Assembly (NCBI GenBank): GCA_022446985.1
Contig: JAKVBD010000011.1
Span: forward strand, 1 to 64,000
DNA: 64,000 nucleotides
DNA from: Lentisphaerales bacterium
Lineage (GTDB): Bacteria; Verrucomicrobiota; Lentisphaeria; Lentisphaerales; Lentisphaeraceae
Direction: 5' to 3'
Numbering within the stretch: position 1 is the first letter of the stretch; each line of letters begins with the position of its first letter. The notes under the pieces are model-generated. The model saw only the letters and a list, made by a program, of their open reading frames with translations, did not search any database and was not told where the DNA came from. The translations under genes and the position numbers were made by a program. Positions 48,280 to 57,668 of this stretch are shown piece by piece.

Positions 48280-50631
48280 TTACTTTAGACCATTCTTAAG
48301 AACGACCAGTGAGTAGTAAGTTTCATCTTCAGATGGAGCAAGTTCGACGATCTTGTGACCATCTTCACGAAGAGAAGCAGGAACCATACGGTAAGCTTCA
48401 CCAGTATCGATCTGCATTTCAAGAGAATCGCCATCAGTCAAATTCTCAAGAGCCATCTTAGCTTTTACGTAATTGATTGGACAAGCAATACCACGTAGAT
48501 CAAGAGAAGTCACAGCTTCTTCACTGACAACCGGTTTGAGGTTGGCGTGATCGTCACGGTAAAGCTTTAAAATAGCTTCGCAGTAGTCTGTAGCTTCTTG
48601 TAAAAGTGCCGTAGCAGAAGCTTCATCGAGATCTTTCTTCTCAGCTGTAACATCTGGACGTACAGGAAGTTTATCGTTTGCGCCATAGAACTTAGTGTAT
48701 AGTTCCCATGCTGCGTCAAACTTCTTCTCTGTTTCACCAGCTTCGATAAGAGCACCGCTCATTGTGTGTAGAACAGCTTCACGAGCATTAAAGTAGACAT
48801 CGCCGTAGAAACCTTTACCAAGAACGTCTTTTGCCATGTTGATGTAGTTCTTCGAGTCGTCGAAAGACTCAGTTACAAGGTTAAGAACACCACCAGCACA
48901 CTCACCGGCACCAACTGCTGGAGAATACTCTTCTCCTTCTTGCATACCGTAATCCAGGAAAATTTCCGGCTCATCAGCATAGCTTGAGATTTGGTCGAAT
49001 GGCTTAACGATATTTTTAATTGTCTTTGGATCAACTTCGGCAAGGTACTCACTGAAGATCTGCCCTTCTGGTGCATTCTCCTTATAGTGAGTAATGAGAG
49101 CTTTAACTGCTTCCGGCGCTTTCTTAGCTGCAACACGACCAAGACGACGTCCCATTTGACGGATACCTTCCTTAGCACCACCACCGATTGACATAACAGC
49201 GCAAGGAACTGCTTTACCGTCAATCATACGGCTTGAACCATTAAAACCAATTGAACCCAGAGCGTGCTGACCACAACCGTTGTGACAACCAGAAATATTA
49301 ATCTGAGCATCTTCAACGCCTACTTTAAGTGACTCGTCAGCATCGAAAGCATTGATAAGGGCATCGGCAAGACCTTTAGAAGACGTTACTGAAAGGTTAC
49401 AAGTTGAACGACCAGGACAAGCAACAACGTTACTGATGCTGTTGAATTCCCATGAGTCATAACCCAGATCTTTAAGCTTAGCGTAAACTTCAGCTACTTT
49501 GTCCAGTTTGATATTTGGTAAAATAAGATTCTGATCACAAGTTGAACGAATTTCACCATCGCCACAGCTATCAACGATATCACAGATAGCGTGCATCTCT
49601 TCAGTACTAAGGTCACCCATTCTAACGCGAACGCGAACGCCGTATGTGTCTTCAGTATTTTGAGCGAATACACACTTGTCAAGCCATAGATTGTCTTCAA
49701 CAACACCGACTAATTTTGAAAGATCAGCAGAACCTTTAGGAAGATCAAGATCAAGAGAACTTACATCAACAAGAAGTGACTTTCCGTACTCACTTTCCTT
49801 AATCCGTGTAACTTCTTGCTGGTACTTTCTGATAAACTCTTCAAGACCCCAAGTATCTTTAATGAACTTCATACGAGCTTTATTACGGTTTTTACGGTTA
49901 CCGAACTCGTTGAAAATTCTCATTAGAGCAGTTGTGCAAATAAGGATATCTTCAATTTTCATATCCTTTTCTATTAGATCTGCGCCGATTGGACGGCCAC
50001 CAAGACCACCAGCTGCGTATACATTCAAAGTGTACTCACCATCTTTCTGTGAAGCGATGAAACCGATGTCGTGCATAAATGAAAGACCGTAATCACCTTC
50101 TTCATTACCAGAGAAACTGATTTTGAATTTTCTTGGGAAGTTCTGAGAGTACGGGTTACGAAGACAGTGTTTAAACAAGAACTCTGCCAGAGGAATAACA
50201 TTAAATACCTGATCTGGAGTAATAGCGGCATAAGGGTCAGCTGTTACTGCACGTACAACGTTACCACAAGCTTCACGTGAAGTAATACCCACTTCAGCAA
50301 TACCTTTTAGTACTTCCGGAGTCGCTTCTCTTGGAATGTAGTGTAACTGAAGAGCAGCACGAGTTGTGATGTGAATCACACCATTAGTCACCTTCTTTGC
50401 AAGATCAGCAATTGCTCTGAACTGCTTAGTTGTACCGATACCGTATGGAATCTTAATACGGATCATACTTACGTCTGGCTGGCGCTGACCGTAGATACCC
50501 TGCCAAAGACGACGCTTTTGCCAGTCTTCAGGGTGTATGCTACCATCAATAAAGCCATTCAGCATATCAGTAAATTCTTGAATCTCGTCAAGAACCACTT
50601 CATTCATTTCTAGTTCAAGTGCACGTGCCAT
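48280..50631 (-). CDS. sulfite/nitrite reductase (sirohaem) fused to a TusA-like domain
   Basis: This is a 783-residue protein. Residues 1-530 are a duplicated sirohaem reductase with ITTRAALQLHY near 88 and cluster ligands C405, C411 (ACPGRSTC), C449 and C453 (GCHNGC), which bind the 4Fe-4S cluster and sirohaem. Residues about 590-690 form a helical segment resembling small HEPN-type helices (NYINMAKDVL, YFNAREAVLH). Residues 708-783 are a TusA/SirA-like domain with CPxxxVKAK around C717. The reaction is six-electron reduction of sulfite or nitrite; which one cannot be told. The TusA part suggests sulfur relay. Confidence 0.85.
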   Translation of the reverse strand: MARALELEMNEVVLDEIQEFTDMLNGFIDGSIHPEDWQKRRLWQGIYGQRQPDVSMIRIKIPYGIGTTKQFRAIADLAKKVTNGVIHITTRAALQLHYIPREATPEVLKGIAEVGITSREACGNVVRAVTADPYAAITPDQVFNVIPLAEFLFKHCLRNPYSQNFPRKFKISFSGNEEGDYGLSFMHDIGFIASQKDGEYTLNVYAAGGLGGRPIGADLIEKDMKIEDILICTTALMRIFNEFGNRKNRNKARMKFIKDTWGLEEFIRKYQQEVTRIKESEYGKSLLVDVSSLDLDLPKGSADLSKLVGVVEDNLWLDKCVFAQNTEDTYGVRVRVRMGDLSTEEMHAICDIVDSCGDGEIRSTCDQNLILPNIKLDKVAEVYAKLKDLGYDSWEFNSISNVVACPGRSTCNLSVTSSKGLADALINAFDADESLKVGVEDAQINISGCHNGCGQHALGSIGFNGSSRMIDGKAVPCAVMSIGGGAKEGIRQMGRRLGRVAAKKAPEAVKALITHYKENAPEGQIFSEYLAEVDPKTIKNIVKPFDQISSYADEPEIFLDYGMQEGEEYSPAVGAGECAGGVLNLVTESFDDSKNYINMAKDVLGKGFYGDVYFNAREAVLHTMSGALIEAGETEKKFDAAWELYTKFYGANDKLPVRPDVTAEKKDLDEASATALLQEATDYCEAILKLYRDDHANLKPVVSEEAVTSLDLRGIACPINYVKAKMALENLTDGDSLEMQIDTGEAYRMVPASLREDGHKIVELAPSEDETYYSLVVLKNGLK

Positions 50632-50702
50632 GTGAAATGTATTTCCTTAAATTATGTAAAAGCTTCTTTAGAAGAAATTTGCTATTTTTTCACAGTAATT
50701 TT

Positions 50703-50733
50703 AGTATGGGTATTGATATAAGGCAAATCAATA
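50703..50733 (-). promoter_or_regulatory. promoter with overlapping inverted repeat, reductase gene
   Basis: On the minus strand TTGATT, a 17-bp spacer and CATACT, about 70 nt before the start at 50631. The inverted repeat TATTGAT-N9-ATCAATA (50711-50733) covers the -35 box and spacer, a position suited to a repressor or a proximal activator. It is not an FNR site, since the gap is nine bases, not four. Confidence 0.5.
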
Positions 50734-51036
50734 AACCTTATTTTAAAGATAAGATAAGTTTATCTATGTGTTTTTGTTTATTAAAGAGCCTATAAATCTA
50801 CACATTTAAATCGCTATCTACATGTGTTAAAAATATTTATGAGTCCGCTCTAAAAAAGGGGGACAATTTTGGATGCCTAGCATTTAATAGTGTAAAACTA
50901 TTAAATATATGTCACTTAAGCAGCCTTCTAGTCCACTTAATTTTTTACTCAAGATCTTTTGGATAAAAAAAGACCAGTTATGAGGTTTATTGTTTTTTGA
51001 GGGGGCTTTTTTGAGCAGACTCATTCATGTAAATTT

Positions 51037-51126
51037 AATTACAATTCTGTAATTTATCTTCCTTCTTGAATTGCTAAGTACAAACAGAGATGCTATTATG
51101 GCATATCAATTTACATAATTGTAATT
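51037..51126 (+). promoter_or_regulatory. promoter flanked by two TTACA-N4-TGTAA palindromes
   Basis: TTGCTA (51071-51076), 17 bp and TATTAT (51094-51099) form the promoter. One site, ATTACA-attc-TGTAAT, spans 51038-51053 upstream of -35; a second, TTACA-taat-TGTAA, spans 51111-51124 just after the expected transcript start. The two share the same half-site and spacing, so one factor could bind both. The leader runs on to the ATG at 51166. The rest of the 534-bp gap from 50632 holds AT-rich DNA with further short palindromes. Confidence 0.55.
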
Positions 51127-51165
51127 TTTGATTTCTTATAAAAATTTTAATGAGAGCAAAATATA

Positions 51166-52716
51166 ATGTCAGCTACTTACAACGATGAAGATCTCTTCTC
51201 AAATGATCTTCTTGCTATATATAAGGTATCGCAAGCCATTGTACGCCATAAGAATGTCAGCTCTCTACTTAACGAAGTTCTGGACATTCTCGATACGAAC
51301 CTGGGAGCTCTAAGAGCCACACTGACACTTTACCATGAACAGGAAAATGCCCTGGTCATTGAAGCTTCGAAAGGACTTTCCGCAGCAGAAAAAGCCAGAG
51401 GTCGCTATCCTCTTGGAGAAGGAATCACTGGCGAAGTCGGTCTTAATCAAGAAGCTGTTGTTATCGAAGACGTCAGCAAAGAATCACGCTTCCTCGATAG
51501 AACTAAAGCCAGAAAAAATAGTAATAACGCTTTCACTTGTGTTCCGATTGTCAAAGGTGACCTACTCATTGGTACAATCAGTATCGACCTACATATGGAT
51601 TCAACTGAACAGCTGGTCAAATCCAGTCAGCTTCTGAGAATTATTGCCAACCTACTTGCAGATGCTGTTGCAACTATTCGTCAGAGTATCAATGAAAAGA
51701 ATACTCTTAAAGAAGAAAATTCACGTCTTCTGCGCGAACTGGGTAATAAATTTAAACCGACTAACATCATAGGCAATAGCGGCAATATGCAGAAAGTCTA
51801 TGAGCAAATTGCTCAAAGCTGCGATAGCCCTGCGCCTATTTTAATTCGTGGCGAATCCGGAACAGGTAAAGAATTGGTTGCTAAGGCGATCCACTACAGC
51901 GGTATTCGCCAAAATACTCCATTTGTTGTAGTTGAAGCTGCGACAATCCCAGAATCACTTATTGAAGGTGCACTTTTTGGTAAGATGAAAAAAGACAAAA
52001 TCCGTCAAGGTTACTTTGACCAGGCTCATGGTGGTACTCTTTTCATCGACGAAATCACTGCACTTCCTCTGAATATTCAAAGTAAGATTGTACGCTACCT
52101 CCACAATCAAGAAATTGAACGTGCTGATTGTACTGAGAGAGCCACTGTGAACGTCCGTTTAATTGTCGCCTCCTCCAGAAATCTTGAAGAGCTTCTTGAG
52201 GATGACGAATTCAGTGAAGAACTGTACTACAAGCTAAATGTTCTACCGGTTGTCATTCCTCCACTTAGGGATCGTAAGTCTGACATCACTTTATTAGCAG
52301 ACTTTTTCCTCGATGAATTCAATCGTTCTTACAACAAGAATGTTTCACGTATTTCTACACCGGCTATTAACATGATGATGGCCTACCACTACCCTGGAAA
52401 TGTACGTGAACTGAAAAACTGTATAGAACGCGCAGTTCTGAACTCAAGCGATGAAGTGATTCACGGCTATAACCTGCCTCCATCACTACAAACTCAGACG
52501 CAAACAGAAAACACTCCAGATCTTTCTTCTGTAAACGATCTGGCTGCAGCAGTTAACACGTATGAGCGTGAGCTGATTGTTGAAGCGTTGAAACGTCACC
52601 GTGGTAATGCAGCAGCGGCAGCCCGCTCTTTGAATACCACACCACGTGTTCTTAACTACAAGTTCAATAAATTGAAAATCAATCTCAAAGACTTTAAAAA
52701 GTACGGCGGTAGATGA
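51166..52716 (+). CDS. GAF-AAA+-Fis regulator without the GAFTGA loop
   Basis: This is a 516-residue protein in the order GAF domain (about 20-172), AAA+ domain (195-430) and Fis-type helix-turn-helix (465-510). Walker A is GESGTGKE (229-236), Walker B is GGTLFIDEI, and the arginine-finger regions are present, so ATP binding is likely. In sigma54 activators ELFG is followed by 14 residues including GAFTGA; here ALFG is followed by only nine residues (KMKKDKIRQ) before GYFD. It thus should not contact sigma54, and may act at ordinary promoters like TyrR-type proteins. It is divergent from the reductase gene and overlaps recQ by four bases. Confidence 0.85.
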   Translation: MSATYNDEDLFSNDLLAIYKVSQAIVRHKNVSSLLNEVLDILDTNLGALRATLTLYHEQENALVIEASKGLSAAEKARGRYPLGEGITGEVGLNQEAVVIEDVSKESRFLDRTKARKNSNNAFTCVPIVKGDLLIGTISIDLHMDSTEQLVKSSQLLRIIANLLADAVATIRQSINEKNTLKEENSRLLRELGNKFKPTNIIGNSGNMQKVYEQIAQSCDSPAPILIRGESGTGKELVAKAIHYSGIRQNTPFVVVEAATIPESLIEGALFGKMKKDKIRQGYFDQAHGGTLFIDEITALPLNIQSKIVRYLHNQEIERADCTERATVNVRLIVASSRNLEELLEDDEFSEELYYKLNVLPVVIPPLRDRKSDITLLADFFLDEFNRSYNKNVSRISTPAINMMMAYHYPGNVRELKNCIERAVLNSSDEVIHGYNLPPSLQTQTQTENTPDLSSVNDLAAAVNTYERELIVEALKRHRGNAAAAARSLNTTPRVLNYKFNKLKINLKDFKKYGGR

Positions 52717-55172
52717 GCGAACTTTTAACTTCTTCTTTAAAGAAGTACTTTGGCTTCGACAATTTTCTCGAAGGTCAGCTTGAAGCCATCTCCAAAGTTA
52801 ATGAGGGAAATGACATATGTCTTGTCATGCCTACCGGTGCTGGTAAATCTATTTGCTATCAGCTCCCGGTTCTCTTAAAACCCGGGTATTCCATTATCAT
52901 CTCACCCCTTATTGCCCTGATGAAAGATCAGGTTGATAACCTAAGGGCGAAGGGAATACCTGCTGTCTATGTTAACAGCACCCAGAACGAAAGAGAGCAA
53001 ACAGAAAACCTCGCCAAAGTCATAAACGGCGAAGCCAAGATGCTCTACGTCGCTCCTGAAAGATTAAGAGCGCGTCATTTTAAGCAAATGCTTCTTAGTC
53101 ACCCGCCTGACTGCCTGATTGTCGATGAAGCTCACTGTATAAGCCAATGGGGTCACGATTTCCGCCCCGACTATGCCCGTGTCGGAGAATTTTGTGAAGA
53201 GCTAAACATAAAGCAAGTCTGTGCCTTTACTGCGACTGCAACTGAGATCGTCAGGGAAGATATAAAAGTTCAGCTAAAAAGACCGGACATGGATTTCCTG
53301 GTTACCGGTTTCACTCGCCCCAATCTCACTTTTAAAGTTGAAGAGTGCAATGGTAACAAGCGCGAACAATATATCCGCAAAGCGCTAGCTGAAAAAGTCC
53401 CGACACTTATATACTGCTCCTCGAGGAAAAATGTCGATGAACTTTGCTCTGGCTTCGGTATACGTGGTTATCATGCGGGCATGAGTGACAAAGAACGCGA
53501 AGACGCCCAAAATTACTTTATAGAAGATGCCTGTCCGGTTATGGTTGCCACCAATGCTTTTGGTATGGGTATTGACCGGCCGGATATCCGCAAAGTCATT
53601 CACTACAACTATCCTGGATCTTTAGAAGCTTACTATCAGGAAGCTGGTCGTGCCGGCAGAGATGGAGAACAGTCAGAGTGTGTCATCCTCTACAATTTTG
53701 CTGATAAGTTTATCCATGAATTTCTCATAGAACTCAATAATCCCGGCGAAAAACTCGTACGTGAAGTTTGGCAATTTCTAAGGGGATATGCTTTCCGTGA
53801 AGAACTTCAACGACTTGAGATTTCACAAACTGAGATCAGTGCCCATGTAAGTTCCGCCAAGAGCGACCAACAAATTTCCGGGGCACTTAAAATCCTTGAA
53901 AAAAGTCAGTATATCGAGCGTGGCTTTCGTCAGCAAAATAAAGGCTCTTTGAAAATCTCCGGAAACTTGCAAGAGCTCTACCAGCAGCACAGCAATATCA
54001 GAACCCAAAGATCTATATTTTTGGCACGTGCCATACACTATTGGCGAGATCAACTAGCTAGTGGCCTGAATGTCACCTATAGAGAACTCGAACAAATATC
54101 CGGCTTAAACGGCGATCAAGTTAAACGGGTTCTTAGAGCCTTAAATGGCAATGAAATCAACTGGGAAGTACCATTTTCAGGAAGGTCAATTGTCATCAAA
54201 AACGATGCCCCGGATATCGACATAGATTTTACTGAGCTCAACAAAAAAGCCGATCAAGACTATGACAAACTGAATAAAGTTTTAAGTTATGTCCAGACCA
54301 GACAATGCCGCCAAAATTTTATGATTTCTTATTTTGGGCAGGATGAAGAAGACTACAGCTGCCAAACCTGTGACCGTTGCCAAAGTTCAAGGTATGGTAA
54401 AGTTGAACTTAGAAAAGCCGACTTAAATGAACAAAAATCTATGCGCATCATTTTACGCGCAGCCGAAAAACACAGCGGCTATATAGGCAAAGTAAAACTC
54501 GCAGCTATGCTCAGTGGATCAACTAGTAAACAAATCTTTGACTCGAAACTAAACTTTTCTCCTTTCTATGGGAAACTCAAACAATATGACCAGACGCAGA
54601 TTATCGAATATATCAAAAGTCTTGAGGCATTTGGCTATTTAGAAAAAAGCCGCGGAAAGTACCCAACGGTAGAAATTTCTGAAAGAGGAGAAGGGGCTTT
54701 AAGAGGTGGTGAGATCCGCATGGAATTTGCCAAGCGTCAACCAAGGAAGAAAAAAGAAGGACCCCTCTTCGCCAAAAAGAAAAAAGAAGGGCCTTTATTC
54801 GGCAAGCCTAAAAATTCAGATCCTGAAGTCATAGAGAATGTTGACGAACCAGAAATTGTAAAAGTCGAAGAAACTACAGCTGAAGAGCCTCAAAGTGACG
54901 CATTTTTTGGCGAATTATTTGCTCAAAACCCTGCTCCTGTAAAAAAAGAATTTTCACAAGAACTATACGAAGAACTAAGAAGTTTGCGGAATAAGGTAGC
55001 TATGGACTCAGAGTTACAGCCATTTCAGATATTTAATAATATGACTTTAAAAGAACTTGCTACTCAAAGACCTGTATCGGAAAAAGAGCTCTTGAGCATT
55101 CATGGAGTGAATGCCCAAAAAGTTGAACAAATTGGCAATGCGTTTTTAACGCTTATTCAAAAATATAATTAA
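52713..55172 (+). CDS. recQ: ATP-dependent DNA helicase RecQ
   Basis: The 819-residue protein is longer than usual (about 600). Walker A is TGAGKS (41-46), the DEAH box is IVDEAHCISQWGHDF (136-150), and the zinc site has four Cys in CRQNF...CQTCDRC (about 529-553). Then comes the winged-helix region, an extended linker (about 675-735) with KKKEGPLF twice and an acidic stretch, and a C-terminal HRDC domain. It unwinds 3' to 5' in recombination and repair. Being translationally coupled to a regulator with a GAF domain is unusual. The last four bases overlap the converging gene. Confidence 0.95.
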   Translation: MSELLTSSLKKYFGFDNFLEGQLEAISKVNEGNDICLVMPTGAGKSICYQLPVLLKPGYSIIISPLIALMKDQVDNLRAKGIPAVYVNSTQNEREQTENLAKVINGEAKMLYVAPERLRARHFKQMLLSHPPDCLIVDEAHCISQWGHDFRPDYARVGEFCEELNIKQVCAFTATATEIVREDIKVQLKRPDMDFLVTGFTRPNLTFKVEECNGNKREQYIRKALAEKVPTLIYCSSRKNVDELCSGFGIRGYHAGMSDKEREDAQNYFIEDACPVMVATNAFGMGIDRPDIRKVIHYNYPGSLEAYYQEAGRAGRDGEQSECVILYNFADKFIHEFLIELNNPGEKLVREVWQFLRGYAFREELQRLEISQTEISAHVSSAKSDQQISGALKILEKSQYIERGFRQQNKGSLKISGNLQELYQQHSNIRTQRSIFLARAIHYWRDQLASGLNVTYRELEQISGLNGDQVKRVLRALNGNEINWEVPFSGRSIVIKNDAPDIDIDFTELNKKADQDYDKLNKVLSYVQTRQCRQNFMISYFGQDEEDYSCQTCDRCQSSRYGKVELRKADLNEQKSMRIILRAAEKHSGYIGKVKLAAMLSGSTSKQIFDSKLNFSPFYGKLKQYDQTQIIEYIKSLEAFGYLEKSRGKYPTVEISERGEGALRGGEIRMEFAKRQPRKKKEGPLFAKKKKEGPLFGKPKNSDPEVIENVDEPEIVKVEETTAEEPQSDAFFGELFAQNPAPVKKEFSQELYEELRSLRNKVAMDSELQPFQIFNNMTLKELATQRPVSEKELLSIHGVNAQKVEQIGNAFLTLIQKYN

Positions 55173-56314
55173 CCAACGACTATTTTACCGTCGATAAGTT
55201 CAGCAATCTTTTTGCCTTTGTAAGTCACTATAAAACCTACGTTGGAGCCAACGCGATTATTCGTACAGCGCAACTTCCAAAAGCGATAGAAAGCCTCCAG
55301 GTACTGCATTCTTAAGCTGGACTCAGCTCTAACTACATTCGGGCCGACATCAATAGTTAAAGTAGGTTTACCATCTGCGTATTTTGCTTCAGCATTTGTA
55401 TAGAGACTCTGCTTTGAAATACGCTCTCTATTTCTAAAAAACTGATTAAACTCCAGCAAAGGGTGATCGAGTTTTGAATCATATCCTGGTGAAGATTTAC
55501 GAACAGAAGCAACATTAGCTTCTTTTTTAGCTGCCATAAGCGCTTCATTCTTAGCCTTCCTCTTAGCTTCACGCTCTGCCAATTGATTTTCTTTAGCAGC
55601 TTTGACAGCCTGCAACTCCCTTTGTAACTCTTGACGCTTAACAGCTACAATGATTTGAGGTGTAATATAAACTTCTTTGCTGGCCGCATGCTTTGGAAGA
55701 AAGTTTATGATGTGTGTCAGGGACTTAACGTATTCACCCGGTACAGCATTTTTTGAAAAAACTGTCCCCTTACCAAAGCAAATACGGCACTCTCTTTTAA
55801 TGATTCCTGTACCTTCACACTTCAAACATTTACCAGTACCTTCACATGTGACACATTTCTTAACAACGAGCTCACCTCCAAGCCCTTTGTAAGAAATCGT
55901 ACCCTTACCTTTACAGTTTTTACATACCCCGTTATAGCTGTCCTTACATTTCAACTCTTCGATCCCATCTCCAGAACATCGCGGGCATTTGACTTGAAGA
56001 GGTTCTTGCTCGAGAAATTCCATCATTCCCAATCCGATAAATTTGGCATCTACTGCAGGCATATATTTTTTTAAAATCTTACTGCTACTTTTAATCATAC
56101 TGAGCATAACCGGCTTGATCATCAACTTATTTAGCTCTGTGTCTTCATGATCTTCCAGGGACATTCTGTAAAGAGTTATAATACCCTCTTTATCATTTGC
56201 CTTGGCCTTTTTAGCAGCCTCATAAACTCTGTAGTAAATGTTGTCCGTGTCCAGAGTCTGACTAAAAATGGAAATTTTAAATATTAATAAAATAAAAAAT
56301 AAAACAGGCTTCAC
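55169..56314 (-). CDS. secreted protein with DnaJ-type zinc-finger repeats
   Basis: This is a 381-residue protein with a signal peptide (MKPVLFFILLIFKISIFS). Residues about 108-190 contain repeated CxxCxGxG units: CPRCSGDG, CKNCKGKG, CVTCEGTG, CLKCEGTG and CRICFGKG, the DnaJ cysteine-rich pattern that binds zinc or has thiol-disulfide activity. There is no J-domain. A helical, Ala/Lys/Glu-rich part follows, and the last 100 residues are a mixed domain. An exported zinc-finger protein may act as a periplasmic chaperone or oxidoreductase; this is inference. Its stop overlaps recQ by 4 bp. Confidence 0.75.
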   Translation of the reverse strand: MKPVLFFILLIFKISIFSQTLDTDNIYYRVYEAAKKAKANDKEGIITLYRMSLEDHEDTELNKLMIKPVMLSMIKSSSKILKKYMPAVDAKFIGLGMMEFLEQEPLQVKCPRCSGDGIEELKCKDSYNGVCKNCKGKGTISYKGLGGELVVKKCVTCEGTGKCLKCEGTGIIKRECRICFGKGTVFSKNAVPGEYVKSLTHIINFLPKHAASKEVYITPQIIVAVKRQELQRELQAVKAAKENQLAEREAKRKAKNEALMAAKKEANVASVRKSSPGYDSKLDHPLLEFNQFFRNRERISKQSLYTNAEAKYADGKPTLTIDVGPNVVRAESSLRMQYLEAFYRFWKLRCTNNRVGSNVGFIVTYKGKKIAELIDGKIVVG

Positions 56315-56476
56315 TGTGCTTCTCCCTTCTTAAAAAAATCTTTACCGCCGAATCTTTACCATAGTTTCTTAAAAATTCAACCCTAATCAAAGGCGGCCTC
56401 GAGCTTGGAGGCCTTATCATATATATACGAGTCTTGCCCAAACTCTTTAACAGCTATGTAACTTTTTTGTAAAATC

Positions 56477-57181
56477 TTACATTTTTCGAATATCTTTAAA
56501 GCAACCACTTTGAAATGAAGTCACTTCCGCTATGACATGACACAGCTTTTCAGACACTTGTTCCGGAGTCGGCATACTTTTGGTACCTCTGGAACTCTGA
56601 ATTTTTGACAAAGAAGGAAACTTCTCTGTTTCTTTTTGCCCGCAGAGGTAATCCTGCATGGCAGTATCGACTAATCCCGGAGCTAAAGAACAAAAATGAG
56701 TCGAAGGGTTTTCCGCTGCATACAGTTTTACGAGCATATTCAGTGCAGCTTTAGAAATTGAGTAGCCATTCCAACCTCGATTTCCGTTTACAGCTGCTCC
56801 AGAAGAGATCGCAACGACCTGCTCTACTACCCCAGAATGTTTAAACAACCAATCTAAAATAACTTTGTTACTCCAGAGATTTATATCCATGGTTTTTTTC
56901 ATGCTGGCAATGTCGACATCAGCCATATCAACAATTTCACCTAAAATACCGGCATTTAAAACCACTAAATCCAGATGCTCTGGCTTACCTAAAAGTTCAA
57001 ACAAAGCCCCTGGAACATTTGTAAAGTCACTCAAGTCAGCCTGAACATTTTTGAAATTTTCATGCTTAATTGGGCTCTCACGTCGACTGACGGCAAATAC
57101 CATCCACCCCAATTCAAGATACTTTTTAGCAAGCCCACGACCTATACCTGAACTCGCACCTGTTATAATAACCTTCTTCAC
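56477..57181 (-). CDS. short-chain dehydrogenase/reductase (SDR)
   Basis: This is a 234-residue classical SDR. The cofactor loop is TGASSGIG (7-14), the NAG motif is at 76-78, and the catalytic residues are S127, Y140 and K144 (YSISK). The C-terminal loop is short, as in YciK- or benzil-reductase-like members. The coenzyme may be NADP(H), since basic residues follow the second strand (SRRES). The substrate is unknown. It stands alone, divergent from the HNH gene. Confidence 0.85.
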   Translation of the reverse strand: MKKVIITGASSGIGRGLAKKYLELGWMVFAVSRRESPIKHENFKNVQADLSDFTNVPGALFELLGKPEHLDLVVLNAGILGEIVDMADVDIASMKKTMDINLWSNKVILDWLFKHSGVVEQVVAISSGAAVNGNRGWNGYSISKAALNMLVKLYAAENPSTHFCSLAPGLVDTAMQDYLCGQKETEKFPSLSKIQSSRGTKSMPTPEQVSEKLCHVIAEVTSFQSGCFKDIRKM

Positions 57182-57271
57182 TATTTCTCCAGAAAATATT
57201 TTAAGCTAATCTAGATGGATGTAAATTGAATGCAAAGCTATTTCAAAGACTCAAATTGGGGTAAAATACAT

Positions 57272-57583
57272 ATGAAATGCGCCATCTGCTACAGAGAACG
57301 CCGACTCACTAAACACCACTTAATCCCCGTTAGTCGTCATAAAAATAAAAAAACGCAAAAAAGGCACAGCAAAGACGCTCTTAAAAGTGTTATTGAAATT
57401 TGCCGGGAATGCCATAATCAGCTGCATGCTACTATTTCCGAAAAAGACATGGATGAGACCTATAATTCTTTTACAATGCTCATCAATCATCCAGAAATAT
57501 CCAAGTTCACTGAATGGATTCGCAAGCATCAACCTGCAGGAAAAGTATCTGTAAAGTCCAACAGGAATAAACGTTCCCGTTAA
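57272..57583 (+). CDS. small HNH-type endonuclease-like protein
   Basis: The ~103-residue protein begins with CAICYRERRLTKHHLIPVSRH and has CRECHNQLHAT: two Cys pairs that bind zinc and an H-H-x(n)-H arrangement that gives the beta-beta-alpha-metal nuclease site. I start at ATG 57272; an ATG at 57230 would add 14 residues without family resemblance. The C-terminus is basic (KSNRNKRSR), as for DNA binding. Similar small proteins occur as free-standing HNH genes in many bacteria. No phage or intron sequence surrounds it. A terminator overlaps its stop. Confidence 0.75.
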   Translation: MKCAICYRERRLTKHHLIPVSRHKNKKTQKRHSKDALKSVIEICRECHNQLHATISEKDMDETYNSFTMLINHPEISKFTEWIRKHQPAGKVSVKSNRNKRSR

Positions 57584-57600
57584 TAACGGTAACGCCTTTT
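57572..57600 (+). terminator. terminator after the HNH gene
   Basis: CGTTcCCGTT and AACGGtAACG form a stem with one mismatch around AAT, followed by CCTTTTT. It spans the HNH stop codon. Confidence 0.6.
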
Positions 57601-57668
57601 TCACAAAAAAAGCATTGAATTTACCAACACAGGATTTAAATGAAGAGAAGATAATTCAATTGGTAACT

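Noticed and set aside
50711-50733. FNR/CRP site in front of the reductase gene
   Set aside because: The half-sites TTGAT and ATCAA are nine bases apart; FNR needs four.
57272-57583. HNH homing endonuclease within an intron
   Set aside because: No split gene or intron structure around it; it has its own terminator and lies between two complete genes.
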